Positions 7,917 to 17,015 of a DNA stretch of 64,000 nucleotides are shown here, one piece after another. The stretch is from Achromobacter spanius. GTDB taxonomy: Bacteria; Pseudomonadota; Gammaproteobacteria; Burkholderiales; Burkholderiaceae_B. The stretch spans positions 310,001 to 374,000 of the forward strand of contig NZ_CP034689.1 in NCBI RefSeq assembly GCF_003994415.1. The letters are read 5' to 3'. The position numbers were made by a program, and so were the translations under genes. The notes beneath the pieces were generated by a model. It saw only the letters and a list, made by a program, of their open reading frames with translations. It was not told where the DNA came from and did no database searches. Within the stretch, counting starts at the first letter, position 1. Each line of letters starts with the position of its first letter.

Positions 7917-9200
7917 ATGGAATTTGAATCCCCCGCCAATCTGCCGCTGGCAGGCATCAAGGTGCTGGACCTTAGCGCCTATATTGCCGGCCCCTACGGC
8001 TGCGCCCTGCTGGGCGACATGGGCGCCGACGTGATCAAGGTGGAGCCGCCCGAAGGCGACAACCTGCGCAAGTACCCGTCCACCTTGGCGTCTGAAAGCC
8101 GCGCCTTTCTGGGCATCAACCGCAACAAGCGCGGCCTGTGCCTGAACCTGAAAGACGCGGCCGGCCACGACGTGCTGCTTCGGCTGGTGCGCGAGGCCGA
8201 CGTGCTGGTCCACAACTTCCGGCCGGGTGTGCCGGAACGCCTGCGGATCGACTTCGCCACCCTGTCGGCCGTCAACCCCCGCCTGATCTACTGCGCCATG
8301 ACGGGCTACGGCGCGGTGGGCCCGATGGCGCGCCACGCGGGTTACGACCAGGTGCTGCAGTCCATGACGGGCATGTGCGCGGCGCAGGCCAAGGCCGACG
8401 GCCCGCCCGAAGTGCTGTACGGATCGGTCGTTGACTATTACGGCGCCGCCTTGATCTCGAACAGCGTGTCGGCGGCGCTCTACCAGCGCGAGAAGACGGG
8501 GCGGGGCCAGGCTATCGAGGTTTCCTTGCTGGGCAGTGCGCTGGCCATGCAATCGGCCCGCCTGGTATGGGCCGAGGGCGAACCGCGCCACATCGAACGC
8601 GACATGCGCTCGGGCGGTATCACGGGCATTCATCCCACGCGCGAAGGCCATCTGTATTTGTCGGCCAACACGCCGCATTTCTGGCGCGCGCTGTGCGGCC
8701 ACCTGGATCTGCCCGAGCTGGCGGACCACCCCGACTACGACACCGTCAAGAAGCGCGCGGCGCAGGCGGCCGTGCTGGTGCCGCTGGTGCGTCAGGCTTT
8801 GTCGCGCGCATCGGCCCGTGAATGGGCGGAGCGCTTTGGCCAGAGCGTGCCCTGCGCCGAGGTGCGGCCGGTGGAAGACATGTTCGACCACCCGCAAGTT
8901 GAAGCCATGGGGCTGATGCGCCCGTATCACAGCAAGCAGGCGGGCAATTATCTGGGCCTGGCGCAATGGGCGCATTTCGATGCGTCCGGCGACGCCCGCG
9001 CCAGCGTAGGCAAGACCACCGTAGAGGTCACCGAGAACCCCACGGGGAGTGTCGCGGGGCCCGCCACGGGAAGCGCCAACGACAACGCCATCGGCCGCGC
9101 CGCGCCGAGTCTGGGGGAACACAGCAAAAAAATACTGTCCACCCTGGGATACACCGCGCAGGAAATTGAGCAATTAATGCAGTCCGCCGTGGTGCAATAA
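7917..9200 (+). CDS. CaiB/BaiF class III CoA-transferase
   Basis: A 427-residue family III CoA-transferase, which moves CoA between carboxylic acids through a covalent Asp-linked intermediate. LAGIKVLDLSAYIAGPYGC opens the protein, and VIKVEPPEGD, FRPGVPERL and YGSVVDYYGAAL follow; Asp173 in the last is the expected nucleophile. GTG 7905 is an alternative start four codons upstream; ATG 7917 is chosen as the stronger start codon. An extra Thr/Ala/Asn-rich stretch (about residues 370-400) precedes the terminal helix and looks like a linker. In this operon it probably activates the acid that the CitE-like lyase then cleaves. Confidence 0.88.
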   Translation: MEFESPANLPLAGIKVLDLSAYIAGPYGCALLGDMGADVIKVEPPEGDNLRKYPSTLASESRAFLGINRNKRGLCLNLKDAAGHDVLLRLVREADVLVHNFRPGVPERLRIDFATLSAVNPRLIYCAMTGYGAVGPMARHAGYDQVLQSMTGMCAAQAKADGPPEVLYGSVVDYYGAALISNSVSAALYQREKTGRGQAIEVSLLGSALAMQSARLVWAEGEPRHIERDMRSGGITGIHPTREGHLYLSANTPHFWRALCGHLDLPELADHPDYDTVKKRAAQAAVLVPLVRQALSRASAREWAERFGQSVPCAEVRPVEDMFDHPQVEAMGLMRPYHSKQAGNYLGLAQWAHFDASGDARASVGKTTVEVTENPTGSVAGPATGSANDNAIGRAAPSLGEHSKKILSTLGYTAQEIEQLMQSAVVQ

Positions 9201-9255
9201 GCCGTAACAAAACGATAGCAAAATTCGTCTGTCACAGGACGAGGAGACCGCAGCC

Positions 9256-10260
9256 ATGAATCAAGCACGCCGCTACCAGCATCGGCCGGAAGGATCGAAT
9301 TGGGGGGACTTCGGGCACGACGACCAGCTCGGCACCCTGAATCATCTGGACAGCCAGGCGCGCTTGGCCGCGATTGCTGAAATTCAGACCGGCCTGTCGT
9401 TTTCCTTGAGCCTGCCGCTGAACGTACCGCGCGCGCCCGTGCTCAACCCGCGCCGCAAGGGCCCGGTGATCCAGCCCGCTGAAAAGAATGGCGTGCCGGT
9501 TTACCGCTACCCCTTGGCGCGCGACGTGCCCGGCGCCACCGACGTCGTCAGCGACGACCGCGTCACCCTGTCGCCGCAGTACTCCACGCAATGGGATGCG
9601 CTGGGCCATGTGGGGTCGATGTACGACGCCCATGGCACCGGCGACGCCCAGCCCACCGGCTACAACGGCTTTACCGTCAGTGAACCTCAAACCGACAACT
9701 TCACCGGCACCCAGGACCTGTCCATTGCGCCGATGGCGCGGCACGGCATTCAGGGCCGTGGCGTGATGGTGGACTTGCGCGCCCGCTTTGGCGACGCGCA
9801 CCGCAAGGTGTCCTATCGCGACCTGATGGACGTGATGCAGGCCGATGGCGTGCAGGTCAGGCCGGGCGACGTGCTGTGCCTGCACACGGGCCTGGCCGAT
9901 TTGGCGCTGACCTTGGGCGACGACGAACAAGACCGGCTCAAGACCAGTTGCTGCGTGCTGGATGGCGCGGATGCGCAACTGCTGGCCTGGATCAAGGACA
10001 GCCGTATCGCGGCCATCGCCGCCGACAACCACGCGGTGGAATTGCGCAACCATCATCTGGATTCGGGCACGGGGCCGTTGCTGCCCCTGCACGAACAATG
10101 TCTTTTCAAGCTGGGCCTGCCGCTGGGCGAGCTTTGGCACCTGACCCCGCTGGCGCAATGGTTGCGCCAGCATGGCCGACACGCTTTTTTCCTGACCGCC
10201 GCACCCATGTACGTGCCCGGCCTGGTGGGCGCGCCGGTCAACCCCATCGCGACTGTCTGA
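9256..10260 (+). CDS. Cyclase-family protein (kynurenine-formamidase-like metal hydrolase)
   Basis: A 334-residue member of the cyclase family (PF04199), which contains metal-dependent hydrolases such as KynB and isatin hydrolase. The metal-motif region reads STQWDALGHVGSMYDAHG, the long-form variant of the family's HxGTHxD-type motif. The N-terminal GNWG-like text (NWGDFGHDDQLGTLNHL) is also typical of the long subfamily. GAGGAG precedes ATG 9256. No signal peptide is seen. It sits between a CoA-transferase and a Bug receptor. Hydrolysis of a cyclic amide or lactone-like substrate is possible, but the reaction is not shown by sequence. Confidence 0.85.
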   Translation: MNQARRYQHRPEGSNWGDFGHDDQLGTLNHLDSQARLAAIAEIQTGLSFSLSLPLNVPRAPVLNPRRKGPVIQPAEKNGVPVYRYPLARDVPGATDVVSDDRVTLSPQYSTQWDALGHVGSMYDAHGTGDAQPTGYNGFTVSEPQTDNFTGTQDLSIAPMARHGIQGRGVMVDLRARFGDAHRKVSYRDLMDVMQADGVQVRPGDVLCLHTGLADLALTLGDDEQDRLKTSCCVLDGADAQLLAWIKDSRIAAIAADNHAVELRNHHLDSGTGPLLPLHEQCLFKLGLPLGELWHLTPLAQWLRQHGRHAFFLTAAPMYVPGLVGAPVNPIATV

Positions 10261-10333
10261 CTTTGCCGGGCGGATCGCGCCACGATTCCATGATCCATTT
10301 GACATCCCCGTAGGGGGGATTTGAGGAGCACAC

Positions 10334-11302
10334 ATGAAGAAGACCTACATTGCGGCCCTGGCCGCCACCATTGGCCTGACCAGCGCGTTGGGCACGGCCC
10401 ACGCCGCCGGTTACCCCGACCAGCCCATCACCCTGGTGGTGCCGTATTCCGCGGGCGGCGGCGCCGACAACGCCGCGCGCATCATCGCGCAAGGCATGAG
10501 CGAAGTGGCCGGCCAAAGCGTGGTCATTGAAAACAAGGGCGGCGCCAGCGGCGCGATCGGCGCGTCTTACGTGGCGCGTGCGAAGCCGGACGGCTACACG
10601 GTGCTGTACGACGCATCCGCCTTCGCGATCAACCCGGCGCTGCGCAAGCTGCCCTACGACGTGAAGAAGGACTTCATCCCGGTCTCGCAAGCCATCAGCG
10701 TGCCGAACATCCTGGTGGCGGCGCCCGGCTCGGCCTTCAACAACCTGCCTGACTTCATCAGCGCCGCGCGCGCCAACCCGGGTCGCTACACCTTCGCGTC
10801 CTACGGCCCCGGCAGCCTGGCGCAGATGGCCGCCGAACTGCTCAAGAAAGACGCGGGCATCGACGTGGTGCATGTGCCCTACAAGGGCGGTGCGCCGGCC
10901 ATCGTCGACGTCATGGGCGGTCAGGTCGACGTCTATTTCGCCAACGCCGCATCCAGCCTGAACTACGTCAGCGGCGGCAAGCTGAAGGCGCTGGCGGTGT
11001 CGTCGGCCAAGCGCATGCCCGAACTGCCGAAGGTGGCGACCGTTGGCGAAGCCGGCATCAAGGACTTTGACGTGTCGGAGTGGAACGGCTTCTTCCTGCC
11101 GGCCGGTTCCGACCCCGCCGTGGTGGCCAAGCTGCAAGACCTGGTGCAAAAGGCGCTGGCGCGCCCCGACACCCGCGAAAAGCTCGGCAAGCTGGGCCTG
11201 ACCGCGGTGGGCAGCAGCGCGGCTGACTTCGCCAAGTTCGTCGACGCCGAACAAGTGCGTTGGGCCGAGGTCGTGAAAGCCAATAACATCTCGGTGAATT
11301 GA
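10334..11302 (+). CDS. Bug-family (TctC-like) periplasmic solute-binding receptor
   Basis: A 322-residue secreted receptor with a clear Sec signal peptide (MKKTYIAALAATIGLTSALG, cleaved after AHA near residue 24). The mature start YPDQPITLVVPYSAGGGADN is the hallmark of Bug receptors, which bind carboxylates for tripartite TctABC transport or for sensing. No tctAB membrane genes are in the window, as is common in Bordetella and Achromobacter, where Bug genes outnumber the membrane subunits. GAGGAG sits at 10322-10327. A short hairpin (ATCCCC/GGGGAT) lies just in front of the gene. Expression with the CoA-transferase set suggests the ligand is that pathway's substrate. Confidence 0.92.
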   Translation: MKKTYIAALAATIGLTSALGTAHAAGYPDQPITLVVPYSAGGGADNAARIIAQGMSEVAGQSVVIENKGGASGAIGASYVARAKPDGYTVLYDASAFAINPALRKLPYDVKKDFIPVSQAISVPNILVAAPGSAFNNLPDFISAARANPGRYTFASYGPGSLAQMAAELLKKDAGIDVVHVPYKGGAPAIVDVMGGQVDVYFANAASSLNYVSGGKLKALAVSSAKRMPELPKVATVGEAGIKDFDVSEWNGFFLPAGSDPAVVAKLQDLVQKALARPDTREKLGKLGLTAVGSSAADFAKFVDAEQVRWAEVVKANNISVN

Positions 11303-11309
11303 TCGACAT

Positions 11310-11338
11310 GGGCGCGGGCGGATTTTCTGCCCGTGCCC
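11310..11338 (+). terminator. Intercistronic hairpin after the Bug receptor gene
   Basis: GGGCGCGGGC (11310-11319) pairs with GCCCGTGCCC (11329-11338) over 10 base pairs including one G-T pair, with a 9-base loop. No T-run follows, so it is more likely an mRNA-stabilising or attenuating hairpin between a highly expressed receptor and the next gene than a full terminator. Confidence 0.5.
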
Positions 11339-11371
11339 CTGTCCTCAGGCATTCACGCAAAGAGGGATCAC

Positions 11372-11830
11372 ATGAGCCGGGAAGACGATTTCGAGCGGGG
11401 CTTGGCCAACCGCCGCGCAGTGCTGGGCGATGAATGGGTGCAGCGCTCGCTGGACCGCGCCACCACGTTCACGGCCGACTACCAGAACATGATCACGCGC
11501 TATGCGTGGCACGACATCTGGAGCCGGCCCGGCCTGCCGCACAAGGCCCGTCGCATGATGGTGCTGGCGGTGACGCTGTCGCTGGGCCGCTGGGAAGAAT
11601 TCGAGCTGCATGTGCGCGCCGCGTTGACGGCGTCGGATGACTCTCGCCTGACACCGGATGAGCTCAAGGAAGTGTTGCTGCAGAACGCGATCTACGCGGG
11701 CGTGCCCGCCGCCAACACCGCGTTCAACCTGGCGCAGGCCATCCTGCGCGAGGTCGCCGAGCAGATCGGCTACGAGCTGACCGCCGCCGACCCGCGCCAG
11801 GCGGATCTGTTCAGCGGCGCGTCATCCTGA
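11372..11830 (+). CDS. Carboxymuconolactone-decarboxylase-family protein (PcaC-like)
   Basis: A 152-residue helical protein of the carboxymuconolactone decarboxylase/AhpD superfamily. The region ARRMMVLAVTLSLGRWEEFE followed by LTPDELKEVLLQNAIYAGVP matches PcaC-type proteins, which decarboxylate 4-carboxymuconolactone in the protocatechuate branch of the beta-ketoadipate pathway. The AhpD-type CxxC redox pair is absent, supporting the PcaC side of the family. ATG 11372 follows AGAGGGA. No other pca gene is nearby, so an actual PcaC reaction is uncertain; it may act on a related lactone in the pathway served by the upstream genes. Confidence 0.82.
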   Translation: MSREDDFERGLANRRAVLGDEWVQRSLDRATTFTADYQNMITRYAWHDIWSRPGLPHKARRMMVLAVTLSLGRWEEFELHVRAALTASDDSRLTPDELKEVLLQNAIYAGVPAANTAFNLAQAILREVAEQIGYELTAADPRQADLFSGASS

Positions 11831-11894
11831 TCCAAGCTTGTCTTTACCCCGGGCCGGAGTGAAAATCGCCGCTTGGCGTGCTGCACGGCAGCAC

Positions 11895-12848
11895 ATGGAC
11901 GATGTCAGATCCGGCCGCCAGGGGAACGCAGTGAAGGATGCAGTCCAATACCAGACGCACACCGTAGCCGAACTCGTACCTGACTCGTCGTCGAAGTGGC
12001 TGTATCGCTGCGCGATGAGCTTGCTCAAGCATCCGGTGGACGACGCCATCGCCGAGCAGTTGTCTTTCATGGGCGAAACATCGGATGTCGACCGCGCCTG
12101 GTTCATTGAATACCGGCCCGACATGCTGCGCTTTCGCAACACCCATGAATGGTGCCGGGGCCAGACGCAGCCCTTCGTGGCCGAGCTTCAGGATGTGCCC
12201 ACGACCTTGATCGCGTGGCTGCACAAGTTCATGGTGCAAGGCTATGCCGTGGCCATCCACGATGTGCACGACCTGCCGCGCACCGCGCGCATCATCCAGG
12301 CCGAATTCGTGCGCCAGGGCAACAAGAGCGTGCTGAGCGTGCCGGTATTCCACGACAAGAAGCTATGCGGGATCATCGGCTTCGACACCACGGTCCAGCA
12401 TCGGACCTGGTCCGCCGCCGAGATCAACGCCCTGTATCAATGCGCCAACCTGATCGGGCAGGCCAAGTATGCGCAAAGCCTGCGGCAGAGCCGCACGGCG
12501 ATGCATGAAAGCGCCACGTCCGTGGTCTATCTGAACATGCGCGGCGTGGTGCGAGGCGTACAGCCCGAGGCCATCGTGGGCGTGCGATCGGCCGGCAACT
12601 ACAGCGAGATCTGGCTGGAAGACGGTTCGATGGTGCTGGATTCCCGCTCCTTGGGGCTGTGGTCGACCTTGCTGCCCGACAAGCTCTTCTTCCGCGTGCA
12701 CCGCACCGCCATTGCCAATGCCTTGCATGTCATGGACGTGGACCGCCGACGCGTCGACAAGTGGCTGATCCGGATGCGATCAGTGGAGAACGCCTGGCCG
12801 GTGTCGCGCTCGTACCGCCGCCCGTTGCGCGAACGCATGGGGATTTGA
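11895..12848 (+). CDS. GAF-like sensor with LytTR DNA-binding domain
   Basis: A protein of about 317 residues. The N-terminal two-thirds look like a GAF-type ligand domain (SVLSVPVFHDKKLCGIIGFD, then WSAAEINALYQCANLIGQA). The C-terminal 105 residues are a LytTR DNA-binding domain (VGVRSAGNYSEIWLEDG, LFFRVHRTAIANALHV). There is no receiver domain, so it is not a classical two-component regulator; it probably senses a small molecule directly. The start is unsure: ATG 11895 is used here, with GTG 11859 and TTG 11838 as alternatives and no strong ribosome site for any. It follows the CMD-like gene closely and may regulate that operon or the hydrolase genes after it. Confidence 0.8.
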   Translation: MDDVRSGRQGNAVKDAVQYQTHTVAELVPDSSSKWLYRCAMSLLKHPVDDAIAEQLSFMGETSDVDRAWFIEYRPDMLRFRNTHEWCRGQTQPFVAELQDVPTTLIAWLHKFMVQGYAVAIHDVHDLPRTARIIQAEFVRQGNKSVLSVPVFHDKKLCGIIGFDTTVQHRTWSAAEINALYQCANLIGQAKYAQSLRQSRTAMHESATSVVYLNMRGVVRGVQPEAIVGVRSAGNYSEIWLEDGSMVLDSRSLGLWSTLLPDKLFFRVHRTAIANALHVMDVDRRRVDKWLIRMRSVENAWPVSRSYRRPLRERMGI

Positions 12849-12849
12849 C

Positions 12850-12870
12850 TCCGGGGTTTTGACCCCCGGA
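12850..12870 (+). terminator. Hairpin after the LytTR regulator gene (possible terminator)
   Basis: TCCGGGG (12850-12856), loop TTTTGAC, CCCCGGA (12864-12870), then TTTGAC. The 7-bp stem starts right after the regulator stop. The short T-run makes termination plausible but weak. The 11-base text GGATTTGACTC occurs twice, at 12841 and 12868, flanking the hairpin. Confidence 0.45.
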
Positions 12871-13007
12871 TTTGACTCACCCCGCCATGCCGTTCGTCAT
12901 GCCGGAATGTTGTTTCGTCCTTGCAATGTGGCCAATGCCGGAGTTTTTGGGATCATCTCGCTTGGCGGGACTTCCCGCTTCCCCAAGGCACTCTTGAGAG
13001 AATCGGC

Positions 13008-14153
13008 ATGCTGGCGTCTCGCGTCCTATCGCGCTTTACCTTCCTGGCCGTGGCCGCCGCTTGCGTGTTGGGCACGACCCCGGCCCGCGCCACGGACCTG
13101 GCCTTGCAAGACGCCGTGTCCATGGCCGGCATGCAGCTCTATCTGAACGCTGGCGCACCCGCCGTCATCATCGCCGTGGTGCGCGGCGATGATGTGTTCA
13201 TTCAGGGCTATGGAGAAACGGCGCCTGGCAATGGCGTGGAACCCGACGAACATTCCATCTTCCGGATCGCCTCGGTCTCCAAGGTATTCGCTGGCGACGT
13301 GCTGGCATCGCTGGCGGCTCAGGACAAGCTTAAGCTGACGGATCCCCTGTCCAAGTACGCACCCGCCAACGCCAGCGTGCAGACCCAGGGCCGCCCCATC
13401 ACCCTGCTGGACCTGGCCACGCATTCGGCGGGCCTGCCGCGCGAACTGCCGGACCCGAACGCCAAGCCGTCCGACAACCCCTTCGCCGCCTTCGACCGCG
13501 CGTACTACTGGAAGTGGATCGGCGCCAACCCGCCCGCCTATCGGCCCGGCACCACCACGCTGTACTCGAACCTGGGCTTTGGCCTGTTGGGCGATGCGCT
13601 GGCGCGGGCGGGGGGCGCCGACTATTCCACGGTGCTGACCAACGAAGTCATCAAGCCCGCCGGGCTGGTCGACACGACCAACGTGCTGAACGACGCGCAG
13701 AAAAAGCGCTTGATGACGGGCCTGGATCCCTTCGACAAACCCGATCCGAACGCGCCGGTTCCTGACGTGATGTACGCCAGCGCCGGCATCTATTCCACGG
13801 CCGGCGACATGGCGCGTTGGATGCGCTGGCACCTGGACGGCGCCAGGCAAGGCAAGGAAGCGTTCACCCTGGCCCACACGATGTGGCTGCCGTATGACGG
13901 CTTGAAGTCGGTGGTGGGCACGGAAGTGACCGATGCCGATGGCATGGGCCTGGGCTGGGTCGTCAGCCTGCCCCGCGATGGCGCGCCCTTGTTGCTGGGC
14001 AAAAGCGGCGGCCTGGGCGGCTTCATGAGCTACGCGGTGTTGTCGCCCAATCGTGATCTGGGCATATTCGTCGTGGCCAGTCGGGTCAACTTCGCCATGT
14101 TCGGGAACATCCATTCCCAAGTGCGCGAACTGGCGGCCGAGCTGGCGCGGTGA
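13008..14153 (+). CDS. Class C beta-lactamase-fold serine hydrolase (AmpH-like)
   Basis: A 381-residue exported serine hydrolase. A signal peptide (residues 1 to about 28, ending PARA) is followed by the penicillin-binding/class C fold. Ser89-Val-Ser-Lys92 is the SxxK active site (IASVSK), Tyr186-Ser-Asn188 the YxN motif, and LLLGKSGGLGGF supplies the KTG-equivalent KSG. AmpH-type enzymes act in the periplasm as D-Ala-D-Ala carboxypeptidase/endopeptidase on peptidoglycan. ATG 13008 is chosen because it starts the signal peptide and has GAGAG upstream; the open frame extends further 5' without support. The following barrel gene starts inside its stop codon. True beta-lactamase activity cannot be excluded but is less likely. 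Confidence 0.85.
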   Translation: MLASRVLSRFTFLAVAAACVLGTTPARATDLALQDAVSMAGMQLYLNAGAPAVIIAVVRGDDVFIQGYGETAPGNGVEPDEHSIFRIASVSKVFAGDVLASLAAQDKLKLTDPLSKYAPANASVQTQGRPITLLDLATHSAGLPRELPDPNAKPSDNPFAAFDRAYYWKWIGANPPAYRPGTTTLYSNLGFGLLGDALARAGGADYSTVLTNEVIKPAGLVDTTNVLNDAQKKRLMTGLDPFDKPDPNAPVPDVMYASAGIYSTAGDMARWMRWHLDGARQGKEAFTLAHTMWLPYDGLKSVVGTEVTDADGMGLGWVVSLPRDGAPLLLGKSGGLGGFMSYAVLSPNRDLGIFVVASRVNFAMFGNIHSQVRELAAELAR

Positions 14154-15346
14154 TCGGGTTTGGCCGGTGTCCAGCAATGGGCGCGTGTATTGCAAAATCG
14201 CTTTGCCAGGCCAGTGCCTTGTTCGCCCTGGCGGCTGGCGCGGTGTCCGCGCAAGAGGGCCCCGACCCCTTCAAGACCGAGATCTTCCTGACGCCCTACA
14301 GCCAGTTGGGCGACGGCGCGGACGCCTATCCGCATGTGAACGGCCGCTTCTTGCTGATGACCGGCTACACCGGCTTCTTTGGCATCCAGGACGATAACGG
14401 ACAGATTCCGCGTTCGCATTGGAGCAGCGTGCAGCCCACGGCGGAAGCCGCGCTGGTCTTGCAACTGACGCAGCGCTTTTCGATCCGGACCAAGGCCACG
14501 CTCAACTCGTCAAACAACGAAACGAAGGACAACGCCTTTTCGGATCTGGGCGTGGACCTGGACAACCTGTTCGCCGCCTACACCGCGGACCGCTACGCGC
14601 TGTACGGCGGCAAGATGGACCTGGGCTTTGGCGACGCCTGGCACGTCATCGACGGCCTGTACAGCGGCTTCAACGAGAACTCGGAATTTCGCGGATCCAT
14701 CGGCCTGGGTGGTCGCTACACCCTCGACGCCGGCGGCCATGGCACGCACTCGGTGGCGGCGGTGCTGTTCAAGCGCGACGACACTGCCCTGAACCATCGG
14801 CTTAGCGTGGACGATGGTTTCATCCGGCCCGACCAGCCGCCGCCATTCAGCGACCAACTGAAATCGTTCATCGTGTCTTATGACTTTCGTGGCTTGCCGG
14901 GCTGGGACGGGCTGTCCGGCGGGGTGGACGCCGGCCGCTTGCATGTGGACCCGGGCCAGGGCGAAAGCGCCAACACGGTTTCCGCCCGGCTTCGTTACGA
15001 CGCGCCGCTTGCCAACGCCTGGAACCTGAGCTGGTTCAACGAAGCCACCTACGCCAGCGCGTTCCGGGGCGCGCCGGTAGGCAACGGCAATGGGGTGACG
15101 TCGGTATCGCTGTCGCGGGAACGCTGGCAATTCACCGCGACGGCCGCCGCGCGCAAGTTGTCGGGTAGCAACGGCAAGCTGGCGCAGTACGGCTTGCAAG
15201 ACGAGTGGGACTGGGCGCTATCGGGCGCGGTCACCTACGTGACGCCGATGGGCTTCATCATTCAGGCCGGCATCACGCATCAGCGCGATCAGGCCATCCG
15301 CATCAACCAGGGCGTGTTCCGCATCGCCTATCAAGCGGGGTTCTAA
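14150..15346 (+). CDS. Outer-membrane beta-barrel protein, function unknown
   Basis: A 398-residue protein with a probable signal peptide (hydrophobic stretch ASALFALAAGAVSA, cleaved before QEG). The mature part has alternating-residue strands throughout and a C-terminal Phe (AYQAGF), the usual barrel-assembly signal. Text such as GRFLLMTGYTGFFGIQDDNG and YALYGGKMDLGFGDAWHV resembles porin-like or carrier proteins with paired strands, but I do not recognise a named family. GTG 14150 overlaps the stop of the AmpH-like gene (GTGA); ATG 14177 is an alternative. A second serine hydrolase gene follows 7 bases later, so all three are probably co-transcribed. A role in moving a substrate or product of the two hydrolases across the outer membrane is inference. 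Confidence 0.72.
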   Translation: MIGFGRCPAMGACIAKSLCQASALFALAAGAVSAQEGPDPFKTEIFLTPYSQLGDGADAYPHVNGRFLLMTGYTGFFGIQDDNGQIPRSHWSSVQPTAEAALVLQLTQRFSIRTKATLNSSNNETKDNAFSDLGVDLDNLFAAYTADRYALYGGKMDLGFGDAWHVIDGLYSGFNENSEFRGSIGLGGRYTLDAGGHGTHSVAAVLFKRDDTALNHRLSVDDGFIRPDQPPPFSDQLKSFIVSYDFRGLPGWDGLSGGVDAGRLHVDPGQGESANTVSARLRYDAPLANAWNLSWFNEATYASAFRGAPVGNGNGVTSVSLSRERWQFTATAAARKLSGSNGKLAQYGLQDEWDWALSGAVTYVTPMGFIIQAGITHQRDQAIRINQGVFRIAYQAGF

Positions 15347-15353
15347 GGTCATC

Positions 15354-16931
15354 ATGACGAACAAAAAATCCATCATCGCCAGCGCGGTCGTGCTGGCATT
15401 GGGCGCGTCGATGGCGGCGCGGGCGCAGCCGATTTCCATTGAAAGCCACACCAGCCCGCCTGCGGACGCCATCGCGATCCCGGCGGGCAGCAAGGACCTG
15501 GCGGTGAAGAACTTGCCGGGCATTGTTCAGGACATCATGGCGCGCAGCCAGGTGCCCGGCATGGCAGTGGCGGTGGTCATCGATGGCAAGACGGTGCTGG
15601 CCCAAGGCTGGGGCACGCGCGAGGCAGGCAAGAACGCGCCCGTGGATGCGCGCACGGTGTTCCAGATTGCGTCCATCTCGAAGTCGCTGTCGGCGACCGT
15701 GGCGGCCATCGAGGTTTCCCAGGGCAAGGTGTCGTGGGACGACCCGGTTGCGCGGTATCTGCCGGACTTCGCGCTCAGCAACGCCTACGTTTCCACGCAC
15801 GGCACCATCGGCGATTTCTTCGCGCACCGCTCGGGGCTGCCAGGCACGGCGGGCGACGACCTGGAAGACCTGGGCTATACGCGCAACGACGTCATTGCGC
15901 GGCTGCGGCTGCAACCCTTGGACGCGTTTCGCACGTCGTATCACTACGCGAACTTCAGCACGACGATAGGCGCCGAGGCGGTCGCGAAAGCGGCGGGCCG
16001 GCCTTGGGAAAGCCTGGCGCAAGACCTGCTGTTCAAGCCGTTGGGGATGACGTCCACCAGTTATCGCTACGACGACTTCATGGCGCACGCCAATCGCGCC
16101 GTGCTGCACGGCTATCAGAAGGGCAAGTTCGTGCCGCTGGGGCAGCGCAATGCCGATCAGCAGGCGCCGGCGGGCGGCGTGTCGTCCACGGTGGTCGATC
16201 TGGCGCAATGGCTGAAGCTGTTGCTGGCCAACGGCCAATACCAGGGCAAGCCCATGATTGCCGCCAGCGCGCTGCTGCCCGCCTTGTCGCCGCAATCATT
16301 CAGCGCGCGTGCCCACGACATCGACGCGCGTTCCGGCTTCTATGGCTATGGTTTCAACGTCAACACGGAGTTGGGCGGACGCCCATCGATGGGGCATTCC
16401 GGCGCGTTCCTGATGGGCACGGGCACCACGTTCAAGGTCGTCCCGTCCGCCGGCATCGGCATCGTGGTGCTGACCAATGGGGCGCCGGTGGGCGCCGCCG
16501 AATCCGTAGCGGCCACCTTCATCGATACGGCGCTGTACGGCAAGCCCACGCGCGACTGGTACGCGGCTTATCACGGCGCCATGCTGGGCTTCTTTGAACC
16601 GCAGGCCGATCTTTCCGGCGCCGCCAAACCCGCGACGCCCACCCCCGCCAAGCCGCTGCGCCAGTACGTGGGCCGCTATGACAACGCCTACTACGGCCCT
16701 GCCGAGATTCAAGAGGCCGGCGGCGCGCTGACGCTGGTGCTTGGGCCCAAGGGCATGCGGTTTCCGATGAGGCACTGGGACGGCGACACGTTCGCCTTCG
16801 CGCCCGCCGGGGAAGCGGATCTGGTCGACTCGCAGGCTTCTATCGTGTTCAAGATGGGCCAGGGCCAGGCCAGCGGCCTGGACATCAAGTTCTATGACGA
16901 GACCGGCCTGGGGCGCTGGGTCCGCAAGTAA
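15354..16931 (+). CDS. Class C beta-lactamase-fold serine hydrolase/esterase with C-terminal extension
   Basis: A 525-residue exported hydrolase with a signal peptide (MTNKKSIIASAVVLALGAS, cleaved near ARA). Ser107-Ile-Ser-Lys110 is the SxxK site, Tyr198-Ala-Asn200 the YxN motif, and MGHSGAFLMGTG carries the HSG variant of KTG. HSG is typical of EstB-type esterases and related peptidases rather than of true beta-lactamases. After about residue 420 comes a DUF3471-like beta domain (LRQYVGRYDNAYYGPAEIQE), often found in this branch. It differs clearly from the AmpH-like protein, so this is not a recent tandem duplication. The substrate is unknown. Confidence 0.85.
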   Translation: MTNKKSIIASAVVLALGASMAARAQPISIESHTSPPADAIAIPAGSKDLAVKNLPGIVQDIMARSQVPGMAVAVVIDGKTVLAQGWGTREAGKNAPVDARTVFQIASISKSLSATVAAIEVSQGKVSWDDPVARYLPDFALSNAYVSTHGTIGDFFAHRSGLPGTAGDDLEDLGYTRNDVIARLRLQPLDAFRTSYHYANFSTTIGAEAVAKAAGRPWESLAQDLLFKPLGMTSTSYRYDDFMAHANRAVLHGYQKGKFVPLGQRNADQQAPAGGVSSTVVDLAQWLKLLLANGQYQGKPMIAASALLPALSPQSFSARAHDIDARSGFYGYGFNVNTELGGRPSMGHSGAFLMGTGTTFKVVPSAGIGIVVLTNGAPVGAAESVAATFIDTALYGKPTRDWYAAYHGAMLGFFEPQADLSGAAKPATPTPAKPLRQYVGRYDNAYYGPAEIQEAGGALTLVLGPKGMRFPMRHWDGDTFAFAPAGEADLVDSQASIVFKMGQGQASGLDIKFYDETGLGRWVRK

Positions 16932-16937
16932 GGGCAA

Positions 16938-16953
16938 GCCGTCGCAAGACGGC
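16938..16953 (+). terminator. GNRA-type hairpin after the serine hydrolase gene
   Basis: GCCGTC, tetraloop GCAA, GACGGC: a perfect 6-bp stem starting 7 bases after the hydrolase stop. No T-run follows, so Rho-independent termination is doubtful; it may protect the 3' end of the mRNA. Confidence 0.4.
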
Positions 16954-17015
16954 GGTGTGATGGGGGCCTGATCGCAGGTGGTATCTTGTGCCTGTTTTCA
17001 CCACCCGCCCTACCC

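Noticed and set aside
7593..9173. A 526-codon minus-strand open frame opposite the CitE-like and CoA-transferase genes
   Set aside because: Codon-composition shadow of two well-supported genes; no ribosome site or recognisable motif.
10302..10318. ATCCCC/GGGGAT hairpin before the Bug receptor as a terminator
   Set aside because: The stem is short, has no T-run and lies directly before the ribosome site of the next co-directional gene. It is noted only as a possible leader element.
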